Shown here piece by piece: positions 8,568 to 17,148 of a DNA stretch of 64,000 nucleotides; positions within the stretch are counted from its first letter, which is position 1, and every line of letters begins with the position of its first letter. The stretch is from Cellulomonas xylanilytica (GTDB lineage Bacteria > Actinomycetota > Actinomycetes > Actinomycetales > Cellulomonadaceae), in contig NZ_BJUB01000005.1 of NCBI RefSeq assembly GCF_007989805.1, positions 186,001 to 250,000 of the forward strand, in the 5' to 3' direction. The position numbers were made by a program, and so were the translations under genes. The notes under the pieces were generated by a model. It was not told the origin of the DNA and did no database searches. It saw only the letters and a list, made by a program, of their open reading frames with translations.

Positions 8568-9824
8568 TCAGGAAGCGGCGAGCTTCGTGTCGAGGGCTTC
8601 GGCGACCTGCTCGGGCTCCACCTCGCCGCGGATCATGCGCTGGATCTGGGCGACGGCCTCGACGTTGAGCACGTCCTCGGCCCGCTGCCAGGCGATCATC
8701 GGCAGGTACAGCTGGCCCTCGCGGATCGACGGCACCATCGGCTCGAACGTGGGGTCGACCGGCGGCTCGAAGTCGCTGGTGACCGTGACGTCGTTGGTCA
8801 GGCTCTGGAACAGCTCGACCGCCTCGGGCGTGGCGAGCCAGCGCAGGAACGTCTTGGCGGCCTCCTGCTTGTCCTCGTCGGCCTTGGAGTTGATGGCGTA
8901 GCCGGGCGACGCGGCGCCGGCCGCGAACGGCTCGCCACCGTCGATCGCCGGCACCAGCGAGAACGAGAAGTCGAGGTCGGGGTTCGCCTCCTTCAGCGCG
9001 CCGATGAACCACGGACCGCCGTTGATGACCGCGACACGGCCGTTGGCGAACTCGTCGCGCACCTGGTCGCCGTCGAGCCCGACGACGTCCGGGGACATGA
9101 GCCCCTCCTCGAAGATCCGGTTGTACTCCTCGAGCTCGGGCGTCCACTGCTCGGCGAACGTGGACTCGCCCGAAAAGATCTGGTCGTCGAGCGACGGCTC
9201 CATCTCCGCGTTCTTGGCGCCGACCCACGCCGAGACGGTGGTCGGCATCTGGTCGACGCTCTCGAGGAACGGCGTGATCCCCGCGTCCTGGAGCTTGGCG
9301 CACATCTCGAGGAACTCGTCCCAGGTCTCCGGCACCGCGTCGTACCCGACCTGCGCCAGGAGCTCCTTGTTGTAGAGGTACCCGGCGGCCCACGACGACA
9401 GGGACAGGCCGTAGTACTTGCCGTCACGGCCGTAGGTCTCGAGGTTGAACGGCTCGACGTTCTCGACGAAGTCCTCGCCCGACAGGTCCAGCACGTGCTC
9501 GCCGTTGATGAGGTTCGTCTTGTTCTCCGCAGCGATGAGGAAGACGTCGGGAGCCGTGCCGGACAGCACGCGGGTCTGCAGCGCCTGGATGTACTCGGCG
9601 ACCGGCGGCGAGTACGAGGCCTCGACGTCGATGTCGGGGTGGTCCTCCTCGAACGCGTCGATGACCTGCTCCATCTGCTCCTCACCCGTCCAGGAGAGGA
9701 ACGTCAGCGTGGTGGTGCCGCCGGAGTCTCCGCCGTCGCCGGAGTCGCCGCTGCACGCGGTGAGCGCCAGGGCGGCTGCCGCGGCGAGGGCGGCCAGCGC
9801 GGTGGGACGTGAGCGTCGCTTCAT
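8568..9824 (-). CDS. Extracellular carbohydrate-binding lipoprotein of ABC transporter
   Basis: This 418-residue protein has a lipoprotein signal peptide: MKRRSRP, an Ala/Leu-rich core, and the lipobox LTAC with Cys24 as the predicted lipidation site. A short Ser/Gly/Asp linker follows, then a family 1 solute-binding fold (TTLTFLSWTGEEQMEQVIDA; INGGPWFIGALKEANPDLDF; KTFLRWLATPEAVELFQSL). It captures sugar outside the membrane and delivers it to the two permeases. It is the first gene of the operon, preceded by GAAGGAG nine bases before the ATG. The GH51 gene suggests an arabino-oligosaccharide ligand. Confidence 0.94.
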   Translation of the reverse strand: MKRRSRPTALAALAAAAALALTACSGDSGDGGDSGGTTTLTFLSWTGEEQMEQVIDAFEEDHPDIDVEASYSPPVAEYIQALQTRVLSGTAPDVFLIAAENKTNLINGEHVLDLSGEDFVENVEPFNLETYGRDGKYYGLSLSSWAAGYLYNKELLAQVGYDAVPETWDEFLEMCAKLQDAGITPFLESVDQMPTTVSAWVGAKNAEMEPSLDDQIFSGESTFAEQWTPELEEYNRIFEEGLMSPDVVGLDGDQVRDEFANGRVAVINGGPWFIGALKEANPDLDFSFSLVPAIDGGEPFAAGAASPGYAINSKADEDKQEAAKTFLRWLATPEAVELFQSLTNDVTVTSDFEPPVDPTFEPMVPSIREGQLYLPMIAWQRAEDVLNVEAVAQIQRMIRGEVEPEQVAEALDTKLAAS

Positions 9825-9870
9825 TGCAGGGCTCCTTCGGTGCTTGCGCGTCAGGGTGGGCTACGATCGT

Positions 9871-9884
9871 GTTTATCGATATAC
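9871..9884. promoter_or_regulatory. Candidate LacI-family operator for the arabinoside operon
   Basis: GTTTATCGATATAC is a near-perfect dyad (12 of 14 positions symmetrical) with the central CG step characteristic of LacI/GalR-family operators. It lies 47 bases upstream of the binding-protein gene, where it would overlap its promoter, and faces the divergent LacI-type gene. I infer that the LacI protein at 9985 binds here; nothing in the sequence proves it. Confidence 0.6.
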
Positions 9885-9934
9885 CACCGTGTGTGACGAC
9901 GACTGTGCACGCTGCTCTCCCGTACCGTCAAGTG

Positions 9935-9948
9935 TGGGAGCGCATCCA
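9935..9948. promoter_or_regulatory. CebR/CelR-like operator (TGGGAGCGCATCCA)
   Basis: The 14 bases differ at two positions from TGGGAGCGCTCCCA, the palindrome recognised by the cellobiose regulators CebR and CelR of actinobacteria. The site lies 36 bases upstream of the LacI-type gene. It could link this operon to cellulose-derived signals, or be a second site for the local regulator. Confidence 0.45.
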
Positions 9949-9950
9949 AT

Positions 9951-9964
9951 TGTTAACGCTCACA
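9951..9964. promoter_or_regulatory. Candidate autoregulatory LacI-family operator
   Basis: TGTTAACGCTCACA has 10 of 14 symmetrical positions around a central CG and lies 20 bases before the regulator's GTG start, ahead of its GAGAGGGG ribosome-binding site. Its half-site TGTTAACG is typical of LacI-family operators. Its position suggests autoregulation. Confidence 0.5.
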
Positions 9965-9984
9965 TTTCGCGAGAGGGGTCGCCC

Positions 9985-10986
9985 GTGACGACGCTCAAGG
10001 ACGTCGCCCGAGCCTCCGGCGTGTCCGTGATGACGGTGTCCAACGTCATCAACGGTGTCCCCCGGGTCGGCCCCGCCACCCGCGAGCGCGTGCTGGGCGC
10101 CATCGCCGATCTCGGCTACGAGGTCAACCTCACCGCCCGGCGGCTGCGCTCCGGCACCAGCGGGACCGTCGCGCTCGTCGTCCCCCGCGCCGACCACCCG
10201 TACTTCGGCGAGCTCGCCGACGCGTTCACCTCCGTGCTGCGCGCCACCGGCCGCCACCTCGTCATCGAGCAGAGCGGCGCCAGCAAGGAGGGCGAGCTCA
10301 CCGCGCTGTCCCAGGCACGCCTCCAGATGTACGACGGCGTCCTGCTCAGCGCGGTCGGCCTCCAGTACGCCGACGTCGACCGCGTCCAGGCCGACCTGCC
10401 CCTGGTCCTGCTCGGCGAGAAGCCGATGCCACCGCAGTTCGACCAGATCCAGCTGGGCAACGTCGAGGGCGCCCAGCTGGCCACCGCACACCTGCTCGAC
10501 CGCGGCGCGCGGTCCGTCGCCCTCGTCGGCGGCCTGACCGGTCCCACCGACGGCGGCATGCAGGACCAGCGCACCGAGGGCTGGCGCGCCGCCCACCGGG
10601 CCGCCGGACGCACCCCCGACGACCGGCTGATCCTGAACCCTCCCGCCCTCGAGATGGCCGCCAGCCGGCAGACCATCCGCGACGCCGTCTCCGGCGGGCT
10701 CCAGCTGGACGCCGTGTTCGCGATCACCGACCAGGCGGCCATCGGCGTCGTCGCCGGCCTGCGCGACGTCGGGCTGCGCGTGCCGGACGACGTGCAGGTC
10801 GTCGGGTTCGACAACCTCGCGATCGGCGCGCACCTGTGGCCGGAGCTCACCACCGTCGACCCGAGCAACCACTGGCTCGTCACCGAGGCCGTGCGGCTGC
10901 TGGAGCGGCGGATGGCCGGTGAGCACGGGGACGCCGAGCACCTCGTGACGCCGGTGAGCCTGGTGGTGCGCGGGTCGACGCGCTGA
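9985..10986 (+). CDS. LacI-family transcriptional regulator of the arabinoside operon
   Basis: This 333-residue protein starts at GTG 9985 after GAGAGGGG. The N-terminal helix-turn-helix is TLKDVARASGVSVMTVSNVI, followed by the hinge helix LTARRLRSGTSG. The periplasmic-binding-protein-like effector domain starts at VALVVPRADHPYFGEL and contains FAITDQAAIGVVAGLRDVG and DDVQVVGFDNLAIGAHLWP. It is divergent from the transporter/GH51 operon, with three candidate operators in the 160-base gap. It is expected to repress until an arabinose-type ligand binds; the ligand is inferred from context only. Confidence 0.93.
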   Translation: MTTLKDVARASGVSVMTVSNVINGVPRVGPATRERVLGAIADLGYEVNLTARRLRSGTSGTVALVVPRADHPYFGELADAFTSVLRATGRHLVIEQSGASKEGELTALSQARLQMYDGVLLSAVGLQYADVDRVQADLPLVLLGEKPMPPQFDQIQLGNVEGAQLATAHLLDRGARSVALVGGLTGPTDGGMQDQRTEGWRAAHRAAGRTPDDRLILNPPALEMAASRQTIRDAVSGGLQLDAVFAITDQAAIGVVAGLRDVGLRVPDDVQVVGFDNLAIGAHLWPELTTVDPSNHWLVTEAVRLLERRMAGEHGDAEHLVTPVSLVVRGSTR

Positions 10987-11080
10987 GGTCCTCCGGCGGT
11001 ACACCCTCCAGCAGTGACTTCCTCGCGAGCTCGTCGGGGCGTTGCATGGCGTCATCACCGCCATCGACGGAGGACGGGAC

Positions 11081-11929
11081 ATGAGCGAGCAGCAGGTGTG
11101 GCTGATCACCGGGGCGAGCCGGGGCATGGGAGTGGACTTCGCGCAGGCGGCCCTGGCGGCCGGGCACGCGGTCGTCGCCACCGGCCGCGACCCGCAGAAG
11201 GTCACGGCCGCCGTCGGCGCGCACGAGAATCTGCTGGCGGTGCGGCTCGACGTCACCGACCCGGCCGACGCGAGCGCCGCCGTACAGGCCGCCGTCGACC
11301 GGTTCGGGCGCATCGACGTGCTGGTGAACAACGCCGCCAACTTCTACGCCGGGTTCTTCGAGGAGATCACGCCCGACGACTTCCGCGCGCAGGTCGAGAC
11401 CAACCTGTTCGGCCCGGTCAACGTGACGCGCGCCGTCCTGCCGGTCATGCGCGCGCAGCGCTCCGGGCTCGTCGTGACCATCTCCTCGACCGCCGGGCTC
11501 GTGGGCGGGGAGTTCACGTCGGCGTACGCGACCTCGAAGTTCGCGGTCGAGGGCTGGATGGAGTCGCTCACCCCCGAGATCGCGCCGTTCGGCATCCGCA
11601 CGATGCTCGTCGAGCCCGGCTTCTTCCGGACCGACCTGCTCACCCCGGAGTCGACGACCTACGCCGAGCCGTCCCTCGACGACTACGCCGAGCGCACCCG
11701 GCAGACCGTCACCGCGTGGACCGCGATGAACGGCCAGCAGAGCGGCGACCCCGCCAAGCTCGCCGCGGCGCTCGTGCAGCTCGCCGCGCTCGACGACCCG
11801 CCCCTGCGGTTCGCGGCCGGCGCCGACGCGGTCGGAGCGTTCGAGCAGAAGGCCCAGGACCTGCTCGACCAGGCCCACGCCCATCACGACCTGTCGTCCT
11901 CCCTCGCGCACGACGACGGGACGCGCTGA
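11081..11929 (+). CDS. SDR family NAD(P)-dependent oxidoreductase
   Basis: This 282-residue classical short-chain dehydrogenase starts at ATG 11081 (GGAGGACGGGAC upstream). The cofactor loop is TGASRGMG (residues 10-17). The NNAAN stabilising motif lies at LVNNAANFYAG, the catalytic Ser in TISSTAGLVG, and the YxxxK pair in YATSKFAVEG. The dinucleotide pocket residue ATGRD (Arg after the second strand) suggests NADP preference. The substrate is unknown. It follows the LacI gene by 94 bases and does not obviously belong to the sugar operon. Confidence 0.92.
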   Translation: MSEQQVWLITGASRGMGVDFAQAALAAGHAVVATGRDPQKVTAAVGAHENLLAVRLDVTDPADASAAVQAAVDRFGRIDVLVNNAANFYAGFFEEITPDDFRAQVETNLFGPVNVTRAVLPVMRAQRSGLVVTISSTAGLVGGEFTSAYATSKFAVEGWMESLTPEIAPFGIRTMLVEPGFFRTDLLTPESTTYAEPSLDDYAERTRQTVTAWTAMNGQQSGDPAKLAAALVQLAALDDPPLRFAAGADAVGAFEQKAQDLLDQAHAHHDLSSSLAHDDGTR

Positions 11930-11959
11930 CCTCGCCGCCCTCGACGGGCGGCGACACGC

Positions 11960-12334
11960 TCAGGAGCCGCCGGCGTCCGTCCCGAACCGGGCGGGGCGGT
12001 CCTTCGCGGGACGTCGGCGAGTGCGCGCCAGCGGCCGGACCTCTCCCTCGAGGTACGTGACCGCAGCGAGGGCCATGACGTGGTTGTGCGTGACCTGCCG
12101 CCCCTCGACGGGAAGCGGAAAGCTGCGGTCCTCGTACCACGACGAGATCGTCTGGATCGAGAGCAGGGTCGCGTCGTCGATCATCAGGGCGAGGTCGGCG
12201 AGGTCGTCCTCGCCCAGGTCCCACAGGGCCGACGCGAGCACGCTCCGCGAGAAGCTCACGCTGAACTGAGGACGCGGTTGCAGGAGTCGCTGCAGCACCC
12301 GTTCCGCGTCGGAGCCGCCCCGCGTCCCGGTCAT
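11960..12334 (-). CDS. Hypothetical protein, 124 aa
   Basis: This is a plausible small gene upstream-adjacent to, and convergent with, the SDR gene. The protein has a helical middle (VLASALWDLGEDDLADLALM), then DDATLLSIQTISSWYEDRSF, and a basic C-terminus rich in Arg, Lys and Pro. No membrane segment, signal peptide or recognised domain is visible. It starts 20 bases after the helicase stop on the same strand, reading in the opposite order, so it could be the last gene of a transcript beginning at the helicase. Function is unknown. Confidence 0.55.
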   Translation of the reverse strand: MTGTRGGSDAERVLQRLLQPRPQFSVSFSRSVLASALWDLGEDDLADLALMIDDATLLSIQTISSWYEDRSFPLPVEGRQVTHNHVMALAAVTYLEGEVRPLARTRRRPAKDRPARFGTDAGGS

Positions 12335-12353
12335 CGTCGGCCGCGCACCCTGC

Positions 12354-14498
12354 TCAGGCCACGCCCTCGGCGGCGAGCGCGTCGGTCAGCAGCCCGACCA
12401 GCGCCTCGAGCTGCACGTCCGTCGACGACGTGACGTCCTCGTCGCCGGCCCCGTCCAGCGCTCGGGCGGCCAGGCCCGACTTGCTGTCGATGAGCTCGGC
12501 GATCTTGGAGTCGATGGTCTGCGCCGCGATGACCCGCCACGCGGTGACGGGCTCGGCCTGGCCGATCCGGTGGATCCGGTCGATGGCCTGGGTCTGCTCG
12601 GCGTAGGTCCACGACAGCTCCGCCAGCACCAGGTTGGACGCCACCTGCAGGTTCAGCCCCACGCCGGCGGCCGTCAGCGAGCAGACCACGATCTGCACCT
12701 CGGGGTCGTCGACGAACGCGGCGATGTTCTTCTTGCGGGCGGTGGGCGTCTGCTCGCCGCGGATGGAGGCGTAGCGGATGCCGCGGTCGGCGAACGTCTG
12801 CTCGGCCTGGTCCATGACGTCGACGTGCTTGGCGAAGAACACGACCTTGCCGACGTTGCGGGCCAGCTGCGCGGCGTAGTCGGCGGCCAGCCCGGCCTTC
12901 GCCTGACCGATCCGCCGGACCATCGTGAAGACGTTCTCGCCGCCGGCCTTCGAGCTCGAGTCCTTGAGCTCCGCCGCCGCGACCCGTCGCGCCAGGTCGA
13001 GGTCGATGCCCTCGACCGGCTCGTCGCTCGCGCGCGCCGCCAGGGCGGACCGGTAGTGCTCGACCATCCGGGCCGCGAGCGCGGCCTCGGCCGCACGGAT
13101 CGACCGGCCGACCGCGCCGTCCAGCTCGACCGGCAGGTCTGCGACCCGGCGCGCGGGGATGTCCGCGACCACGTCGACCTTGCGACGACGCACGATGCCC
13201 ATGTCGATCACGGCCGTCCGTGCAGCGGCGTAGAAGCCGGGCTCGGCCGGGGTGAGCCCGGTCTCCTCGAGGGCCGCCATCAGTGGTCCGAGCGGCTTGG
13301 TGTCGTCGATCCAGCCGAGGAACTGCCAGATCGCGCGGAAGTCCTCGATGTCGTTGATCAATGGCGTGCCCGTGAGCGCCATCAGGAGCGGCCGCCCGAC
13401 GCGCGCGCGGATCCGCTCCGACAGCGCGAGCACGTGCTGCGAGCGCTGGGACGTCTTGTTCTTGATGAAGTGCGCCTCGTCGACGACCATCCCGCGGAAG
13501 CCGAGGTCCCCGAGCCAGCCGACGTGCCGGTCCAGCAGCTCGTAGTTCACGATCACGACGTCCGCGAACCCGTCCATCCGGTCGCCGTCGCCGTGCACCA
13601 CGGTGGGTCGTCGGAACGGCGTCCACAGCCCGACCTCGTGCGCCCAGTTCGTCTTGACGACGTTCGGCACCACGACCAGCAGCGGGTAGGCGTTGGCGGC
13701 CTGCGCGGCCAGCAGCGCCTGTGCGGTCTTGCCGAGCCCGGGCTCGTCGGCCAGCAGGAACGTCCGGTGACCGGCGGTCGTCGCCGCGACGACCTGCGCC
13801 TGGTGCGGCATCAGCTCCCGCCCGGCGGGCGTCGGCACCGGACGCGGCTCGGGCAGCGGCATGCACGCGGGCGCACCCGTCGCCGCACGCTCGAACGAGT
13901 TGAACAGGGGGTCGAGCAGCTCCCAGCCGGCCAGCCGCCGCGCACGCGTCGCGGTCCGTTCCGCCGCCGCCTCGTAGTCCGGGGCCAGGAACGGGTTGGC
14001 CAGCTGGCGCGAGATCACCGACCGCGGCACCACGCGCGTCGCGGTGCTCGGCGCCGGCGCCGCCTTCTCGACGGGCGCGGGCTCCTCCGGCGGCTCCAGC
14101 CCGCCCGCGCGCATCACCGTCGCCTTGTAGGCGCGCGCCGCGTCGGACACCCGGGCGTCGTCGGCCAGCAGCTCGAGCAGCGATGTGTCGCGCGCGGCGG
14201 TCCGGGCCAGCATCGTCGCCACCCCGTCGAGCCGCTTGAGCTGCTCCCCGCGTCGCGACGCCGACAGGCCGGTGTCCGCCCGCACCCGGTCCCGCTCCTC
14301 GCGCACGAGCAGCGCCACCACCTGGAACTTCGTGCGCACGGCCGGCCGCGTCGGGGGCCGCTGCACGGCCTTGTCCACCTCGCGCGCGATGTCCGCCAGC
14401 ACGGGGATGAGCCCCTGCTCGGAGGGACGCGGAGCGCGGCGCTGGTTGCCGGAGTCAGCGCGCGCGCCAGCGGAACCGCGTCGGCCCTGTCGTGCCAC
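12354..14498 (-). CDS. SNF2/Rad54-type DEAD/DEAH helicase-like protein
   Basis: This 714-residue protein has a basic, low-complexity N-terminus (~190 residues). A SNF2 ATPase core follows: motif I ADEPGLGKTAQALLA, motif II DEAHFIKNKTSQRS, motif III LTGTPLINDIEDFRA, then lobe 2 with VVCSLTAAGVGLNL and motif VI QTQAIDRIHRIGQ. Such proteins translocate on double-stranded DNA without necessarily unwinding it. Stand-alone bacterial members lack a clear cellular role; some sit in defence loci, but no nuclease or methylase is adjacent here. Confidence 0.9.
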   Translation of the reverse strand: MARQGRRGSAGARADSGNQRRAPRPSEQGLIPVLADIAREVDKAVQRPPTRPAVRTKFQVVALLVREERDRVRADTGLSASRRGEQLKRLDGVATMLARTAARDTSLLELLADDARVSDAARAYKATVMRAGGLEPPEEPAPVEKAAPAPSTATRVVPRSVISRQLANPFLAPDYEAAAERTATRARRLAGWELLDPLFNSFERAATGAPACMPLPEPRPVPTPAGRELMPHQAQVVAATTAGHRTFLLADEPGLGKTAQALLAAQAANAYPLLVVVPNVVKTNWAHEVGLWTPFRRPTVVHGDGDRMDGFADVVIVNYELLDRHVGWLGDLGFRGMVVDEAHFIKNKTSQRSQHVLALSERIRARVGRPLLMALTGTPLINDIEDFRAIWQFLGWIDDTKPLGPLMAALEETGLTPAEPGFYAAARTAVIDMGIVRRRKVDVVADIPARRVADLPVELDGAVGRSIRAAEAALAARMVEHYRSALAARASDEPVEGIDLDLARRVAAAELKDSSSKAGGENVFTMVRRIGQAKAGLAADYAAQLARNVGKVVFFAKHVDVMDQAEQTFADRGIRYASIRGEQTPTARKKNIAAFVDDPEVQIVVCSLTAAGVGLNLQVASNLVLAELSWTYAEQTQAIDRIHRIGQAEPVTAWRVIAAQTIDSKIAELIDSKSGLAARALDGAGDEDVTSSTDVQLEALVGLLTDALAAEGVA

Positions 14499-14725
14499 AG
14501 CTCCTCCTTCTCAGCGTCACGCCGCGACCGCGGCAGCCAGCAACGTCACGAGCGCGCTCGCCCGTGACCGGTCGGGCCCGGTCACCGCGGGGCACGGCGC
14601 TCGCACCGTGTTCGCGTCCCCGGTCGCTGCCGCAGCCCGCACTCAGGCCGATGGTGCACGTCGCCGGGTGTCTCCATGTACGCCGCGGAGGACGATCGTG
14701 GCCAGCGTGATTCGCTGACGAACCT

Positions 14726-14748
14726 GGAGCCTACCGCCGGGCGGCTCC
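14726..14748. terminator. Stem-loop downstream of the DUF1254 gene
   Basis: GGAGCC at 14726 pairs with GGCTCC at 14743, with additional G-C pairing inside. It lies 43 bases beyond the stop of the minus-strand DUF1254 gene. There is no clear U-run. The 290-base gap between the helicase start and the DUF1254 stop otherwise holds nothing I recognise. Confidence 0.35.
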
Positions 14749-14790
14749 AGGACGTCAGATGCCGCGTCGCTGTGCGGCGAGCGGGTTTTC

Positions 14791-16236
14791 TCAGCCGATC
14801 GGCTCGAACTCGTGGAGCCGCCACGTCTGGTCGAACCACGGCTCGAGCGGCCCATAGAGCCGGAAGAGCTGGAACCACGACTTGCCCGGGATGGTCTCCA
14901 CCCAGTTCGACTCCTTGCCCTCCGGGGCGGTCGGGCCGAAGTACAGGTCGAAGGAGCCGTCGTCGTTGGCCTGCAAGGTGCCGGTGTTGCTGGCCAGCGC
15001 CGGCCAGATCGTCGACGGCACCTGCAGCAGCGAGCGCGTCTGGGTGTCGTAGACGTCGACGGACCAGAAGTTCTTCGCCGGTGGGTTGGCATCGACGTGC
15101 AGGCGGTACGTCTTCGCGCCGTCGAGCAGGACGCCGTTGCTGTCGTGGATCGTGTACGCGTAGGCCGACCCGGCCCCGACCTGCGCGTGGGCCATCGCCG
15201 GCGTGACCACCGTGGCCAGGTAGTGGAACTGGGTGCGGGCGTCGAGCAGCCGGGCGCCGTTGCGCAGGAACTCGTAGCTGCCCCCGACGAACCCGACCTT
15301 CCACGACCCGTACAGCGAGGCCTCCTCGTCGCGCGGCGCGTAGGCGATCGTGCGCGCCAGTCCGGCACCGACCTGCGCGGCCTGGGACAGGATCGCGCGC
15401 ATCCGGTCGTCCGGAGCGAACGGCCGACCCTTCACCAGCCCGATCGCCGCCAGCTGCCCCGACCGCTCGGCGTCGAGCGCGTCGGTCGGCTCCTCCTGGA
15501 CCAGCTCGTCCAGCTCCGAGAAGAACGAGAGGTCGTTGGCGTGGACGGTGTTGATCACCGCGTCCGACAGGTTGACGAACTCGTTCGGCTCCGGCGCAGC
15601 AGCCAACTCCGCGAGCGGGTAGATCTTCGTCTGCTTCATCGCCGGCACCCCGCCGAGCGCCCGCAGGATCACCCAGTTCGAGAACGTCGGCGTCCGGTAC
15701 GTGAAGTACCCGTCGGGGACCTCGCCGTCGTATCCCGGCGGAAGGAACAGGTACTTCCCACCGGCGCCGCGGTCCGGCCCCGGAATGCCCATGTCGGCGA
15801 CGTAGCGGAACCAGAAGTCGTCCACGACGCACAACGACTGCGGCGGTGCCTCGATGACCGTCGGACCCCACTCCCGCAGGTCCAGGAACGTGGTCCCGTA
15901 GGTGGTCTCGGTGTTCGGGGTGAGGAACAGGCTGTTCGAGTTGGCCCGCGGCTCCGTGATGCCGATGACGCGCGCCGACGAGATCCCCGCGGCTCTCAGC
16001 CCACGACGCATCGCCACGAGCGACGCCCCGGGCACCGCGTTGAGGAACACCTCGATCCCGCGCATCAGATCCAGCGCGTCGTACGCCGACGTCACCGTCT
16101 CGGGCGTCGGCACCCCGTCGAAGAACCTCAGCTTTCCGAACGGCGAGTCCACCACGTCCGGCGACGAGAGCGACGCGATCGCCTCCCCCATCTGCTCGGG
16201 TGACAACCCGGTTCCTGCGGTGCCCTCGGTCGACAT
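14791..16236 (-). CDS. DUF1254/DUF1214 domain-containing protein
   Basis: This 481-residue protein starts at ATG 16236, preceded by GAAGGAGTGCGC. The N-terminal DUF1254 half includes AYDALDLMRGIEVFLNAVPG and LFLTPNTETTYGTTFLDLREWGP. The C-terminal DUF1214 half includes YTIHDSNGVLLDGAKTYRLH, FWSVDVYDTQTRSLLQ and DLYFGPTAPEGKESNWVET. These two domains occur together in secreted or cytoplasmic proteins of unknown function. No signal peptide is visible here, so it is probably cytoplasmic. It is divergent from the DHFR-like gene at 16398. Confidence 0.88.
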   Translation of the reverse strand: MSTEGTAGTGLSPEQMGEAIASLSSPDVVDSPFGKLRFFDGVPTPETVTSAYDALDLMRGIEVFLNAVPGASLVAMRRGLRAAGISSARVIGITEPRANSNSLFLTPNTETTYGTTFLDLREWGPTVIEAPPQSLCVVDDFWFRYVADMGIPGPDRGAGGKYLFLPPGYDGEVPDGYFTYRTPTFSNWVILRALGGVPAMKQTKIYPLAELAAAPEPNEFVNLSDAVINTVHANDLSFFSELDELVQEEPTDALDAERSGQLAAIGLVKGRPFAPDDRMRAILSQAAQVGAGLARTIAYAPRDEEASLYGSWKVGFVGGSYEFLRNGARLLDARTQFHYLATVVTPAMAHAQVGAGSAYAYTIHDSNGVLLDGAKTYRLHVDANPPAKNFWSVDVYDTQTRSLLQVPSTIWPALASNTGTLQANDDGSFDLYFGPTAPEGKESNWVETIPGKSWFQLFRLYGPLEPWFDQTWRLHEFEPIG

Positions 16237-16397
16237 GCGCACTCCTTCGTCAGGGTTTCTTCCTGTGCGCCCACTCTGGCACCGGCGCGCACCTCGTCCC
16301 GTGGTTTCGGCACCATGACCGACGAGCGCGTCCGATGGTGTTGCCCGTGTCGGTGCCACCCAGCACGCTGGAGCCCTCGTCACGACGGAGGACCCCC

Positions 16398-16964
16398 ATG
16401 GGCAAGCTGATCTACGCCGCTAGCATCTCGCTCGACGGATTCTTGGAGGACGAGAACGGCTCCTTCGACTGGTCCGTGCCCGACGAGGAGCTGCACGCCA
16501 TCTGGAACCAGCACGAGCGGCAGATCGGCACCTCGCTCTACGGGCGACGCATGTACGAGACGATGCGCGTCTGGGAGGACGACGACTGGCTGGTCGACGA
16601 GCCGCCGGTCATTCGCGAGTACGCCCAGATCTGGCGCGACGCCGACAAGATCGTCTACTCCACGACGCTCGACGACGTCTCGACCGCGCGCACGACGATC
16701 GAGCGGACGTTCGACCCCGAGAAGGTGCGACAGCTCAAGGAGACCTCCGGCTCGGACCTGAGCATCGGAGGCGCGGGCATCGCGGTCGAGGCCTTCCGGC
16801 ACGGCCTTGTCGACGAGTGCGTCCTGGTGCTGTGCCCGGTCATCGTGGGCGGCGGCAAGCCGGCCCTGCCCCGGGGCATCCGGCTCGACCTCGAGCTGCT
16901 GGAGAGCCGGCGATTCGGCAGCGGCGTGGTGTACCTGCGCCATGCGGTCAGAAAAGCCGACTGA
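16398..16964 (+). CDS. Dihydrofolate reductase family protein (second copy)
   Basis: This 188-residue RibD_C-fold protein has the N-terminus KLIYAASISLDGFLEDENGS, the substrate-pocket segment LYGRRMYETMRVWEDDDW, the nucleotide-binding SDLSIGGAGIAVEAFRHG and the C-terminal VDECVLVLCPVIVGGGKPAL. GACGGAGGACC upstream of the ATG is a good ribosome-binding site. It resembles the protein at 1143-1742 in family only; the two are not close copies. Substrate is unknown. Confidence 0.88.
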   Translation: MGKLIYAASISLDGFLEDENGSFDWSVPDEELHAIWNQHERQIGTSLYGRRMYETMRVWEDDDWLVDEPPVIREYAQIWRDADKIVYSTTLDDVSTARTTIERTFDPEKVRQLKETSGSDLSIGGAGIAVEAFRHGLVDECVLVLCPVIVGGGKPALPRGIRLDLELLESRRFGSGVVYLRHAVRKAD

Positions 16965-17148
16965 CCTTCTGACGGCCTGGTCGGACCCGACCGCCTCGCC
17001 GCACGAACGCCTGACCAGCGGCATCGACCGAGCAACGGGATCGCGAGCGGACATGGCCGACGACGCTCGTCGTGGGCAGAAAGCCATCTGGACAATTCCG
17101 ACGAAGCGGCCCATAGCGGGCGTCCAGTTTGTGTCACACACTGGCCCG

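Noticed and set aside
16807..17148. Upstream extension of the phosphatase-like/LCP gene
   Set aside because: The frame is open but overlaps the DHFR-family gene and reads as Ser/Arg/Ala low complexity; ATG 17149 precedes the first recognisable fold element.
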